A stretch of DNA of 64,000 nucleotides from Schistocerca nitens (lineage: Eukaryota > Arthropoda > Insecta > Orthoptera > Acrididae): contig NC_064621.1 of NCBI RefSeq assembly GCF_023898315.1, forward strand, positions 123,899,521 through 123,963,520, in the 5' to 3' direction. Below are positions 32,561 to 43,494 of the stretch, piece by piece; within the stretch, counting starts at the first letter, position 1, and every line of letters begins with the position of its first letter. A program made the position numbers and the translations under genes. The notes beneath the pieces are model-generated. The model worked only from the letters and a program-made list of their open reading frames with translations, had not been told where the DNA came from and did not search any database.

Positions 32561-32808
32561 TCAGTGAAAACGTCTGATGTCACAATACTTTGCCTAAAAC
32601 ATACCAAACCATGGAGTAACGATACTTTAGCGAGGTCCTTACATAAGATGTGAATCACTCATTGCGTGGTACTCTCGTTGTTCTTGTATATTTTTACTGT
32701 CCTTGGATGGTTCTTACACACTGTAATCCTGTAACCGTATCATGTCTTGAGAGAAGAATATTGCAGTTTCTTGTACTGAATACAAATCTTGCCCTATTCT
32801 GTCCTGCA

Positions 32809-32831
32809 GCACACACACACACACACACACA
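32809..32831 (+). repeat. (AC)n microsatellite
   Basis: About eleven AC units starting at 32809. Confidence 0.95.
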
Positions 32832-32913
32832 AGTAATGACATGTTCTGTAAAGAAGAGCACTAGTATGATCAATTTTAGAGTGTATGTCAAACAGATATC
32901 GAACGAAATAACA

Positions 32914-33112
32914 AAAATGGTTCAAATGGCTCTGAGCACTATGGGACTCAACATCTTAGGTCATAAGTCCCCTAGAACTTAGAACTACTTAAACCTAACT
33001 AACCTAAGGACATCACACACACCCATGCCCGAGGCAGGATTCGAACCTGTGACCGTAGCAGTCCCGCGGTTCCGGACTGCAGCGCCAGAACCGCACAGCC
33101 ACCGTGGCCGGC
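32914..33112 (-). mobile_element. tRNA-derived SINE, family A
   Basis: Complete tail, spacer and head. Flanked by a perfect 13-bp duplication GAACGAAATAACA at 32901-32913 and 33113-33125, suggesting a fairly recent insertion. Confidence 0.96.
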
Positions 33113-33125
33113 GAACGAAATAACA

Positions 33126-34359
33126 GACATCATGTAAGGATCATGACATTTATGTATGGTCGAGACGGAAGTGTAGGAGTGTGACGCGAAATTCACTTCT
33201 TCGGTAAAATTTTCGTCGATTTAAGCACAAAGTTCGATGATCTGCCTTTGACGTGTGCTGGATGAGCGAATGAGGTTTCTGTAGTGCTGTGTTCTTGCTT
33301 CCCACATCGATGTTATTGGACAATTTGTAATAGTGGCAGATGTGAGGTAGCATTACTTAGGTACAGCTGTCGACTATGTCAGTTTAATATCTAATCGTTC
33401 TCAATAACGTCTCGCGAAAAGAACGCCTGTACATGCACTCCTTAAACTTCTTCACTCTTCCTAACTGATGTGAAATGGGTCACTGTTGTGCGCTATTTAT
33501 AGAAGACGCTAGTATGATCAATTCTACACTCTCACTTCTAAATTTTATCAGCGAGGGCTATACATGGTATTGAACTTGGCGCTTTTTCCCGAAGAGATTC
33601 TGTAATTTTTAGCATTAATGTTTCACGGAATAAACGTTCACATTCTTTTGAATTGAGTCAGTGTAAACATAGTCCAGTACATGCAGCATGATACCAAACA
33701 TAGCACTGAACATACACGTAACCACAATTCTTTGTTCTCCCCAAAGGTACACCTTAACGCGATAATTCAAGGGATATTTTCTGTTTCTACATAAAGTTTA
33801 GTGTTCTCTATATAATATCCACTTTAGATATAAAGTTCATCGATTTTGATACGTTTTTCATTGATTTCACCATAAAATTGAAATGGAAGTTCAGTGTTGT
33901 CGAAATTTGCATCACACCAAGGCATACTTACAGCGAAAATCGTAGCAGCCATGCCTGCGACGACGCCCAGCTCCCGACTAGTTGCATGGCTGGTTGATGT
34001 AGGTTTATAAGGAATCATACGATCATGATGTGTTTATAGATGCATGTAGCTTTCTGTCTCCTGTCTTATTAGCATGACGAAGCTGTTACTTGGCCAGTGT
34101 TCATGGATGGTGCAAGGGATGTCGGGCCCCTGACATTCGTGGCCCAGTGTGTGTGCTGGAGTTGCTACAGCCCAGTGCTGGTCGCTACTGCAGGGCAGAG
34201 GAATGACTCTGGACGGCAGTACAAGGGCGTGTGCGGAAGACTCTTAGCCTCCCTGTGTTTGAGCGTACAGTTTAAACTTAAGTTAAACAGCCACCAGTTT
34301 CAGTCACCAGACCACACGTACATGAGAATGTACTTAATTCATTAGATAACAAATGAGAG
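33126..34359. other. No recognisable gene
   Basis: About 1.2 kb of mixed, mildly AT-rich sequence. Short frames only, none with a recognisable motif. No terminal repeats or tandem structure noticed. Confidence 0.6.
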
Positions 34360-34602
34360 GTTACTGGCATTTTCTGTGTCAAGTCAAAAGCCTTTGACCA
34401 CCTGAATCATAGCATTCTCTATAGTAAATTAGAATATTATGGCGCCACCAGCTGTGGTGCACAATGGTTGTCTAACAAAAAGGAAACAAAGGGTGCGATT
34501 GCGAAATACCAGTGCAGTAAGCAGTCAGTCTTCTGACTAGCAAATAATTATATACAGTGTCCCTCAAGGTTTCATCTTAGGTCCATTGCTTTTTCTTGTG
34601 TA
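34360..34602 (+). pseudogene. Non-LTR RT fragment split by the Tc1 at 34603
   Basis: Translates in broken frames to KAFDHLNHSILYSKLEYYGA and, before the Tc1, to a PQGFILGPLLFLVY-like stretch, the conserved block preceding the RT catalytic FADD motif. The family resembles the Jockey-type LINE at 36990-39720. No continuation of RT is obvious right of the Tc1. Confidence 0.75.
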
Positions 34603-36024
34603 CACTCCTGGAAATGGAAAAAAGAACACATTGACACCGGTGTGTCAGACCCACCATACTTGCTCCGGACACTGCGAGAGGGCTGTACAAGCAATGATCA
34701 CACGCACGGCACAGCGGACACACCAGGAACCGCGGTGTTGGCCGTCGAATGGCGCTAGCTGCGCAGCATTTGTGCACCGCCGCCGTCAGTGTCAGCCAGT
34801 TTGCCGTGGCATACGGAGCTCCATCGCAGTCTTTAACACTGGTAGCATGCCGCGACAGCGTGGACGTGAACCGTATGTGCAGTTGACGGTCTTTGAGCGA
34901 GGGCGTATAGTGGGCATGCGGGAGGCCGGGTGGACGTACCGCCGAATTGCTCAACACGTGGGGCGTGAGGTCTCCACAGTACATCGATGTTGTCGCCAGT
35001 GGTCGGCGGAAGGTGCACGTGCCCGTCGACCTGGGACCGGACCGCAGCGACGCACGGATGCACGCCAAGACCGTAGGATCCTACGCAGTGCCGTAGGGGA
35101 CCGCACCGCCACTTCCCAGCAAATTAGGGACACTGTTGCTCCTGGGGTATCGGCGAGGACCATTCGCAACCGTCTCCATGAAGCTGGGCTACGGTCCCGC
35201 ACACCGTTAGGCCGTCTTCCGCTCACGCCCCAACATCGTGCAGCCCGCCTCCAGTGGTGCCGCGACAGGCGTGAATGGAGGGACGAATGGAGACGTGTCG
35301 TCTTCAGCGATGAGAGTCGCTTCTGCCTTGGTGCCAATGATGGTCGTATGCGTGTTTGGCGCCGTGCAGGTGAGCGCCACAATCAGGACTGCATACGACC
35401 GAGGCACACAGGGCCAACACCCGGCATCATGGTGTGGGGAGCGATCTCCTACACTGGCCGTACACCACTGGTGATCGTCGAGGGGACACTGAATAGTGCA
35501 CGGTACATCCAAACCGTCATCGAACCCATCGTTCTACCATTCCTAGACCGGCAAGGGAACTTGCTGTTCCAACAGGACAATGCACGTCCGCATGTATCCC
35601 GTGCCACCCAACGTGCTCTAGAAGGTGTAAGTCAACTACCCTGGCCAGCAAGATCTCCGGATCTGTCCCCCATTGAGCATGTTTGGGACTGGATGAAGCG
35701 TCGTCTCACGCGGTCTGCACGTCCAGCACGAACGCTGGTCCAACTGAGGCGCCAGGTGGAAATGGCATGGCAAGCCGTTCCACAGGACTACATCCAGCAT
35801 CTCTACGATCGTCTCCATGGGAGAATAGCAGCCTGCATTGCTGCGAAAGGTGGATATACACTGTACTAGTGCCGACATTGTGCATGCTCTGTTGCCTGTG
35901 TCTATGTGCCTGTGGTTCTGTCAGTGTGATCATGTGATGTATCTGACCCCAGGAATGTGTCAATAAAGTTTCCCCTTCCTGGGACAATGAATTCACGGTG
36001 TTCTTATTTCAATTTCCAGGAGTG
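34603..36024 (+). mobile_element. Tc1-like transposon, apparently intact (1422 bp)
   Basis: Inverted ends: left CACTCCTGGAAATGGAAAAA, right reversed CACTCCTGGAAATTGAAATA, about 27 bp with two or three mismatches. TA at 34601-34602 and 36025-36026. One uninterrupted transposase ORF. AATAAAG at about 35963 may serve as a polyadenylation signal. No other repeat lies inside it. Confidence 0.96.
34847..35869 (+). CDS. Tc1-like transposase, full-length ORF with DD32E spacing
   Basis: 340 residues from ATG at 34847 (MPRQRGREPYVQLTVFERGR) to TAG. The frame is open upstream to 34586, but that extends through the terminal repeat, and Tc1 enzymes are normally about 340 residues. Residues about 1-110 form two HTH DNA-binding units (AGWTYRRIAQHVGREVSTVH), with a GRPR-like linker at RARRPGTGP. 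The catalytic domain has Asp in VVFSDESRFCL, Asp in LLFQQDNARPHVSRA and Glu in SPDLSPIEHVWDW, and ends CIAAKGGYTLY. I count 32 residues between the last two catalytic residues, where Tc1 usually has 34. No stop or frameshift seen. The enzyme cuts at the element ends and joins them to a TA target in the nucleus. It is the best candidate for an active transposase here; activity is not shown. Confidence 0.92.
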   Translation: MPRQRGREPYVQLTVFERGRIVGMREAGWTYRRIAQHVGREVSTVHRCCRQWSAEGARARRPGTGPQRRTDARQDRRILRSAVGDRTATSQQIRDTVAPGVSARTIRNRLHEAGLRSRTPLGRLPLTPQHRAARLQWCRDRREWRDEWRRVVFSDESRFCLGANDGRMRVWRRAGERHNQDCIRPRHTGPTPGIMVWGAISYTGRTPLVIVEGTLNSARYIQTVIEPIVLPFLDRQGNLLFQQDNARPHVSRATQRALEGVSQLPWPARSPDLSPIEHVWDWMKRRLTRSARPARTLVQLRRQVEMAWQAVPQDYIQHLYDRLHGRIAACIAAKGGYTLY

Positions 36025-36026
36025 TA

Positions 36027-36640
36027 CATTAAAAGGCTGGAGGCACGGGGTCCTTTCCATAACCGGTATTCGTTTATTTAAAGACACATCCGGACTTAGG
36101 AGAAACAGTTTGCAGTGACCTCTGAGTGAATAGTACCTTACTGTCAAGTAGGTTAGCAGACAGGGCTGGAACTGCACAAATGTCCTTTGTCTCTAACGTC
36201 ATAGAGCTAGGGCCAGTTTTCTAGAAGTTGGAATCTGACGATCCTATCCCAGTGTGCTCTGGTCACCATGTTTAATCGCTATCTTGTGTTTCAAGTCATT
36301 CATAACGGATTGTGACGTCAGAGTAGAGCTGTGTCAGTGTCTCAAGTCTGGGCCAGTATGCTAGAATTACACACTCTTATAAATAGGTCAACAGGTCTTA
36401 GTTAGATTCTGACACCAATGAGCCAGGGCCAGTATTCCAGCTCTAGGCCAGTACAGCCCAATATCTCAAGTCTGTGCCAGTGTGTCAGGATTTTACGCTG
36501 TTATATACAGCCTGACTGGTCTGAGCTGGATTGCTGCATCCTAGAGCTGTGCCAGTATGCCCCAGTCGCCATATTCGACTGGCGTCTTGTCTCAGATTAT
36601 GACACCATAGAGCCAGGCCGGTATTTAATGTCGCTCAGCA
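36027..36640 (+). repeat. Unclassified dispersed repeat, copy 2
   Basis: Shares ordered landmarks with 32110-32560: TTAGGAGAAACAGT (36095), ACGCTGTTATATACAG (36497), GGTCTGAGCTGGATTGCTGC and ATGCCCCAGTCGCCATATTC. Internally the phrase GGCCAGTATNCTAGAATTACAC recurs in variant form near 36355, 36430 and 36475, so the repeat has a degenerate tandem organisation. Confidence 0.55.
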
Positions 36641-36867
36641 TGACACTACACCATTTTCAATTTCCTGCCAATTTACTCTTAGGATAAAACTCTGATTCCA
36701 TAGGAAACACACTAGTCCACTTGAGCTATTTTTTGAATTTTCCCAGAATATTTTGAAAGTCCTGCTAAAATTTGAATCACCATCACTTTTACATTGGGGA
36801 ACTGAACTTTATCAGAGATGGAAGGGTTGGGGCTTAGGAAATCCCGTGACTCATTGATCATATCATT

Positions 36868-36891
36868 AATGATGTCATCAGTGACATCATT
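36868..36891. repeat. Perfect 10-bp hairpin
   Basis: AATGATGTCA at 36868-36877, loop TCAG, then TGACATCATT at 36882-36891. The stretch 36640-36990 otherwise shows nothing recognisable. Confidence 0.8.
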
Positions 36892-36989
36892 AGTGACACA
36901 TTTTTAATCAGAACTCTCCTTACTATACTACCAATACAATTTGCAGTAAATCAGCATTTGTGATTAAGTGACTGAAGCACATACAATAA

Positions 36990-39720
36990 CTAACATATCA
37001 TTACATTACATTATATGAATACTTGTTCCATAGATCACAACAATGACAATTTCGTAATGATGTGGATTTTGTCAGTTTAACATAAGGTTTCTTTACATGA
37101 TATGATTCATTAAACTTTTATTTTTATTTCTTTTTTTACAATTAGTGCTTCATATCTAAAAACTTACCTATTAAGTAAAAGCTTGCATTCAGAAATTCTT
37201 TTGTTTTTAAATGCTGGTTGGCTATCTGTCAGAGTTTTAATGCAACTTGGTAAATGACCAAAGACTATTTTGGCAGCATAATTCACCCCTTTCTGAACCC
37301 AAGTCGGATTTAACCCAGAATAGTGAAGAAGATCATCCTTTCTTCAATGTTGTAGCTAAGCACTTCACTATTATTTTTTAATCGGTGTGAGTTATTAATA
37401 ACAAATTTTATAAGCGAATATATTTATTGTGAAGCTACTTTGAATATCCCTAGTTCCTTAAATAAATTTCTGCAAGGCGGTCTTGGAAGGGCTCTAGCTA
37501 TTATCCTGATTACATGCTTTTGCGTAGTGAATACTTGTTCTCTTAGTGTTAAATTACCCCAACACATGTTGCCAAGCGAAAGCAGCTAATGAAAACAGGC
37601 ATAGTAGGCTAATTTACTGATATGTTTATCATCAAAATTTGTAATGACCCTAATATCATAAGTAGTTGAACACAAACGTTTCAGAAGATCATCAATGTGT
37701 TTCTTCTAATCCATTTTCTCATCAATGCACACACTATGAAATTTTGAGTGTTCTTGTTTTTTGGATGTAGTTACTATACTTGTATCATCAGCAACACAAA
37801 CTAACTTTGCATCTTCACAAATGTAGATTGCCAAGACATTAATATATGTTAAGAACAATAAGGGACCCAAGACTGAATACTGTGGGGCACCATTCTTGAT
37901 AAATAAATAAATATAGACAACATAATCCATGGAGAATAGCGACCTGATGCTATATTTGAGTTAAAATGAACAGTCAAGGTAGCAACAAAATTTGTTTATT
38001 AACTGGTTTTGGCTTATGTGAAAGCATCTCCAGAATTTTTGTCCCCCTATAGCCGGTTCTGGAGGCTCCTCGCTTTTCTCGTGATACCACGACCTTTGTC
38101 TGAAGATAGCTTTTGCATAAGCCAAAACTGGTTAATAAACAAATATTATTGCGATGTTGACTGTTCATTTTAACCCATTCTTGATACTAGTGGACTCTAC
38201 TGATTTTTGCAGACTATCTGTACTGTTAATTTCAAACATCTGTATTATTCTAGTTAAAAATGAATTAAATTATTTGGGCATTGCCCCACTGCTATAATAC
38301 GTAACCTTATCTAGGAGAATATCATGACTTATGCAGTCAAAAGCCTTTGAGAGATCACAAAAAATTCCAATAGGTGATGTTTGCTTATTCAGAGCATTTA
38401 ATATTTGGTCAGTGAAAGCATGTATAGCATTTTCTATTGAAAAGCCTCTCTGAAAACCAAACTGACATTTTGTTAGTAATTTATTTTTACACATATGTGA
38501 AGCTACTCTTGAATATACAACTTTTTCAAGATATTTGGGTAAAGCTGTCAGAAGTGAGGTAGGGCAGTAGTTGTCAGCATCAGACCTATCCCCCTTTTTA
38601 TGCAACGGTTTAACAATAGCATATTTCAGTCTATCTGGAAAAATGCGCTCTTTCAGTGAGCTACTACATATGTGGCTGAGAATCCTATCTATCTGTTGAG
38701 AACAAGCTTTTAGTATTCTGTTGGAAATGCCATCAGTTCACACAAACTTTTACTTTTGAGGGGATTGATTATTTTCCTAATTTCAGTAGCAGAGGTGGAT
38801 TGAATTTCTATTTGCATAGGTATTGCCTCTTGGATATACACCCTCGCATTTTCTAACGATCATCTAGATCTTGTTTTCTCTAAAATACTTAAAAATGACT
38901 GTTAAAAATGTTTTCTACTTATGAGCTTTTGTTAACAAACTTTTCATTGAGTTTGTTAGAAATACAGTCTTCCTGTGCTCTCAGTTGCCTTGTTTCCCTT
39001 TTAAAAATATTCCACAGTGTTTTAATTTTATTATCAGAGGTGTTAATCTCAGACATAATGCACATATTTCTGGACTTTTTAATAACATTTCTTTATACAG
39101 TGCAGTAGTTTTTATAAAATTTGTCTGTTTCTAGATCGTTACTTCTCATAGCTATTAGATACATGTCCCTTCTCTGTTTACAAGATATTTTTATCCCTTT
39201 ACGAAGCCATGGCTTTTTAGATGGTTTCTGACAATTATGCTTCACTGTTTTCTTAGGGAAACTGTGTTCAAATAAACTCACAAAAGTATCATCCTAAAAT
39301 TCGCAATTGTTAAATCGAAAATTGAATGCCCCATTTTGGAGGACTGTTTTGCATCACTGTATGGAGGTATGTCATGTACTGTAACTAGCTGTGCATCGTG
39401 ATAAGAAAGGCTACTCCTGACAGGAAAAGTTTTTATTTACTAAATTTATCTTGGTATACAAAAACGTTATCTATCAGTATGTGGCTTTCCTGTACTACCT
39501 GAGTAGAAAAATCAATAACTGATGTCAAATAGAAAGCGCAAAGCACTTCAATGTCATTTCTTCTATCAGACTCTTTCAGAAAATCTACAGTGAAATCCCC
39601 ACAACAATGAATCCAATTTTTCCAGAAACAGCTGAAAATTTCCCAGTGGGGATCTATACACAGCTACAATTATAAAAGTACCATTGTTTAGTTTAAGCAC
39701 ACAGACATATGCACAGCAAA
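36990..39720 (-). pseudogene. Jockey-type LINE, 5'-truncated and decayed
   Basis: Read on the - strand from 39720: a remnant of the endonuclease C-terminal part (NNGTFIIVAVYRSP), then KPWLRKGIKISCKQRRDMYL (39210), RT motif HKKGDRSDADNYCPTSLLTA (38600), QFGFQRGFSIENAIHAFTDQ, FCDLSKAFDCISHDILLDKV (38340), VLGPLLFLTYINVL (37865) and FADD-like VADDTSIVT (37790). The post-RT region continues to about 37200 with LCSTTYDIRVI and TQKHVIRIIARALPRPP in broken frames. A foldback insertion at 37902-38175 interrupts the segment before PLLFL. It ends near 36990-37020 at an ATTACATTACATTATATG stretch. Many frameshifts. Confidence 0.87.
37902..38175 (-). mobile_element. Small foldback retroposon-like insertion (274 bp)
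   Basis: Flanked by an 11-bp direct repeat CATTCTTGATA at 37891-37901 and 38176-38186, and it splits LINE RT sequence that continues on both sides. It contains long imperfect inverted arms: 37960-38025 (starting GTTAAAATGAACAGTC) pairs with 38108-38174 (ending GACTGTTCATTTTAAC) at about 80-85% identity. One end carries AAATAAATAAATATAG, resembling a retroposon tail and giving the - orientation. Not assigned to a known family; LTR-like halves of a Penelope-type element in inverted arrangement are one possibility. Confidence 0.75.
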
Positions 39721-40160
39721 CGGCTGAAATTTTTACGACTTGTTCCTAAGATCACGATGTCGTACACCCTTAAAAGTTTTCTTGATCTCTTTATCTGTTT
39801 CCAAGAAACAGAGATTCAAAGGTATCCTACTTGTAGACGTAAAATGCGGTATGAGGCAATATCTAAACAATAAATATCTGCAGCAAACTGCCCAAATTTT
39901 AACGGCATATTCTCTAGGCGCTTCTTTAGAAGATCCATCTGTCCGTTTTCAAATGTCTATATCCGTTATCGAGAAATACCACATAAACTTGTTTTTTGGG
40001 AACAAAAACCCAGCCGCGGGTTCTGAGACGGCTATGCACAGCATATGGCTGTAACTTTTACAACGTATTCCCAAGATCACGATCTTGAAAGACTTCCAAA
40101 TTTTTCTTGATATTTTTATACGTTCCCATACGAAAACGTAGTCTATAAAGTGACGTAGCA
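39720..40160 (+). repeat. Degenerate tandem repeat (~150-170 bp unit)
   Basis: Phrases CACAGCAAACGGCTGAAATT (39712), CTGCAGCAAACTGCCCAAAT (39880) and CACAGCATATGGCTGTAACT (40034) start similar units, the first and last followed by CCTAAGATCACGATG or CCCAAGATCACGATC. About three units. The 104-residue frame here is a by-product. Confidence 0.55.
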
Positions 40161-41503
40161 CGGAGAAATGTGCTCTAAAGTGTCTCTGCTATCACCCGGG
40201 AACCAATTTTTAGTGCTGAAACATATGCAGTTTTTTTCCCACCCAAACTCGGGTCTGAGGTGTAAAATTAGTTTTGCGTTAATTCAGTTTCACATAAGTA
40301 AACCATTCAAATTTTAGTGAGCAGTACATTGTCTTCCATATGTGCAGCGGGGAAAAGAAGGGAACTAGCGGAAAAATGCTCCTAAAAGAGCACAAAAAAA
40401 GAGTGACTGGAAAGTAGGGTACCAGCCGCCTAAAAATTTGGCATTTTTGCATATTCGCGCCTTTTTATGTCAAGAGAGAAGAAGACATTAGCAGTGACAG
40501 AGAGACGGAAAAGTGATAAATAGTGGAAGATAATAGACAGTGGCTGCGTTGTAGAAAGAGCGAAGGAGAAAATGGCTGTGTGAGACAAAGAGATAGACAC
40601 AGCGGCAGTAGAACATGGTTAAGTGCCAGAACAGTACTAGGAAAAGAATGACGAAGACAGTGCCTTGGGGGTGGGGGGTGGGGGCGGGGATGATAAGGTA
40701 AAGTGGAACCTGAACCGTGAATTTACTTCCATTTTTTTTTAATTTTATTTTTTACTTTATTTACTGGCGATTCATCAAGAACATTGAGACATTTAATCAC
40801 ACTAGGTGAGCGTGGAAGTAGTTGCCAGGAAGTAACTGATGGAAAATACTTTTGACAAATATGCATTTATTCCTAAAAGCCTTTTCAAAACAGATTTAAA
40901 ATTATAAGCAGAAAAGCACCCTCGAAATATCAAGTTACAGTTTTATTTAGAGGCAAAGAACAATATTAACAGTAGGAGCCTTCGGGCTGAGAAGCTTGCT
41001 TGCTCCCTTTCAACATGGCCGTAGTCATGACCGCTCACAACAACCTCTGAAAGAGTACACTGGTGCAAATCTGCAACACACCAGATTACTTCAAACAAAA
41101 ATTTTAACAACTCATACAAAAATGTAAACTATGCACCCCGTAAGAAGAATGGAAATGGTACAACCCTCAAATTATTTGCCACCGAAAGTGAAATTTAAAA
41201 AAAATTTTTTAAAGGACTCTTACGGTGGAAAGGTGACAATCTTATAACCTAAAATGACTATTTAAATAAAACCAATAAAATGCAGACTTACATAAAATGT
41301 ACAACATGCTCAACATTAGACATATACCACCTCGAGAGATGATAAGCAAGATACAAACATATTTCAAGAATTCGGCATTTAAGCGATAAATTCGTTAACA
41401 CCGAATCCGAACAACATGACAGAGGCAGCTATTAACGTACGGCAGACCGACAGACAGACAGACAGACACTAATTGCCTAACAAATGCGGACGAGAGACAG
41501 ACG
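40160..41503. other. No gene recognised; purine-rich and G-rich stretches
   Basis: A purine-rich stretch of GAGAGA/GACAGA type lies at 40470-40640, followed by GGGGGTGGGGGGTGGGGGCG at 40666-40685 and a CAGACAGACAGACAGACA array at about 41450-41468. Otherwise AT-rich with no motif. Confidence 0.6.
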
Positions 41504-41513
41504 AGCAAGCTGG

Positions 41514-41688
41514 TTCAAATGGCTCTCTGCTGTGGTTATCAGTCCCCTAGAACTTAGAACTACTTAAACCTAACTAACCTAAGGACATCACACACATCCA
41601 TGCCCGAGGCAGGATTCGAACCTGCGACCGTAGCAGTCGCACGGTTCCGGACTGCGCGCCTAGAACCAAGAGACCGCCGCGGCCGGCC
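41514..41688 (-). mobile_element. tRNA-derived SINE, family A
   Basis: A deletion has removed the middle of the 3' tail (TGGCTCTCTGCTGTGGTTAT on the + strand). Box B intact on the - strand. Flanked by AGCAAGCTGG at 41504-41513 and 41689-41698. Confidence 0.93.
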
Positions 41689-41698
41689 AGCAAGCTGG

Positions 41699-42990
41699 GG
41701 ACGGGAGACTGACCAGAAACACAAGTAGAATTTAACAAGTAACTGAAACAACATATCACTACTCACTTAACTTCTAATAACTACGATTTCTGGCAAAGAC
41801 ACCCCCAAAACGCTCTTCCGAACCGTCCGCTGCCAGCCACTTCAACGGACGCAGGAAGGCGCGCTGATGTCCAGTCTCACGGCGTCGCACCTCGCCCTGG
41901 CCAGACCGATGTGGTGGGTTGACTGCTGTTGCTCTCGTGTCGGCCGCGAAGCCACAACCCCTCGCTATACGGCGCGGCCACTGGACTCACGTGGCGACCT
42001 CACATGCGCCGACGCTCCAGGCGGACAAGTCATCTTGTGTCCCAGTGTGCGACCGACCAGCCGATAGATCCAACTGCCAATGCCCATTGCCTGAGCAAAC
42101 TCGAGCAGACTGGCGGCCTAACACATACTAGCACTGCGGACAACAGACACTGATTGTCCCACACTGATCCGGCTGACCAACTAACCAGACTCGCCGAGTC
42201 TTACAGACTGACACTTCTCAGACTGACTGACCCAGCCTCACTCCGACTGACCAACTGCCCCGACCTGCTTCGACTGACAGACTCACCAACTGCCGAGCCC
42301 ATAGCGCCCCTTAAATGCACGTGAACAGGCAACCTTTCCCCTTTCCCACCAGAGGGAGACACCAAAACTGCGACTGCCACAGCGGCGCCACCGCCAGCAG
42401 CGGAGGGCGACTGCTTTACACTATGCGCTGTGGCGCGCTTTTCAAAACAGCAGTTTTTACTATGGCTCAGAGCCCTCGGTCACACTTTTTAGTCTTACTG
42501 ACCAGGTTTCAACACTTCTAAGAGTGCCTTCATCAGAATTTAGACATACAAAGTAGTTTATAACATAATTACAAATTAATGGAAGAAACTTTTTAATATA
42601 TAAAAAAGTGGAAGTACTGACTAACAATACTAGTCAGAGATAGTGCTCACATGTCAAGTATAACATAAATAACAAGCCAGAAGGGCTTTAGTCACAAAAA
42701 TTCAAAAGGAATGTGTGAAGGCGAGCTTCTAAGGGCTGCTCATACATGTACAGCCACAGGTTACAACCGTCACTGAGCCAAGCAGCCAAGGTTAAACTAC
42801 AGTGGAAGTGCTTGTGAGCCAGTGATAGTGAGAGACAGAGTGTATGACAGCGACAACGAGGAAGAGGGAGATAATGACAGTGAGACGTGACAGCAGTAAC
42901 TGAAAGAAGACAATGAAATATTGGCAGTAAGAGAGAGAGCAAGAGGGAGTCAGTGAGAGCGAGAACAGACTGTAGTAGTAGGGCAGACTA
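41699..42990. other. No gene recognised; GC-rich block and CTGAC-rich tract
   Basis: 41800-42440 is GC-rich. 42140-42310 is built from short CTGACC/GACTGAC phrases (GACTGACCAACTGCCCCGAC). 42820-42980 is purine-rich (GTGAGAGCGAGAACAG), of a kind often found in front of the CR1-like LINE that follows. Frames on either strand are compositional. Confidence 0.55.
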
Positions 42991-43039
42991 GGAGACAGAC
43001 CTCTCGGCTGATGTAAATCTACAGAGAAGCAAATTAAGT

Positions 43040-43370
43040 GTTTATCTTTTTCTGTTTTCCTCATAGTATCTTTGTTAAATTTAGTCGTGTTTTTCTGTTC
43101 ATGAGGTTTAATCTCGCGTTTCTGTAAGTGTAAGTTCATTCAGCCAGTAGCGCAGTAGACGCTCATTTGTGCTGTTTTGAAGGCTGTCCGTTCGTTTAGT
43201 AAGCCAGTCAGTCAAACCGCAGCTCTCGGCCGAAAGATGTTTATCTTTCTGTTTCTTTCCTCGTAGTACATTTATTAAATTTTGTGTGTGTTTTTCTGTT
43301 TAAGAGGTTCAATCTCGCGTTTTTGTAATGGTGAATTCATTCAGTCTGTAGTGCAATAGTTGTTCACCGA
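43040..43370 (+). promoter_or_regulatory. Tandem 5' UTR monomers of the CR1-like LINE
   Basis: A unit beginning GTTTATCTTTNTGTTT at 43040 recurs at 43239, a 199-bp period, with shared downstream phrases TTTTTCTGTT, TCAATCTCGCGTTT and GTTCATTCAGCC/ATTCATTCAGTC. Tandem monomers ahead of a LINE often act as its promoter; that function is inferred. Confidence 0.6.
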
Positions 43371-43494
43371 AGAGCGAGCTACACAGCTCATTAACGCATC
43401 AGCGACTATTGGTGGCATATCAGGAGGGTAGCAAGTTGCGTATCTAGGATTCAATCTGCTTTTATAGTTTACTTCTTCAGTTAGCACGGTTAGG

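Noticed and set aside
34586-34846. N-terminal extension of the Tc1 transposase ORF
   Set aside because: It begins outside the element and runs through the terminal repeat. Family length and the HTH start favour ATG 34847.
37960-38174. Hammerhead ribozyme in the foldback insertion
   Set aside because: Pieces such as CTGAAGAT and CCAAAAC resemble the core, but the CTGATGA and GAAA core with three stems could not be assembled.
40470-40690. Purine-rich and G-rich stretch as a quadruplex promoter
   Set aside because: G-runs exist, but there is no gene start or conserved element nearby to support a role.
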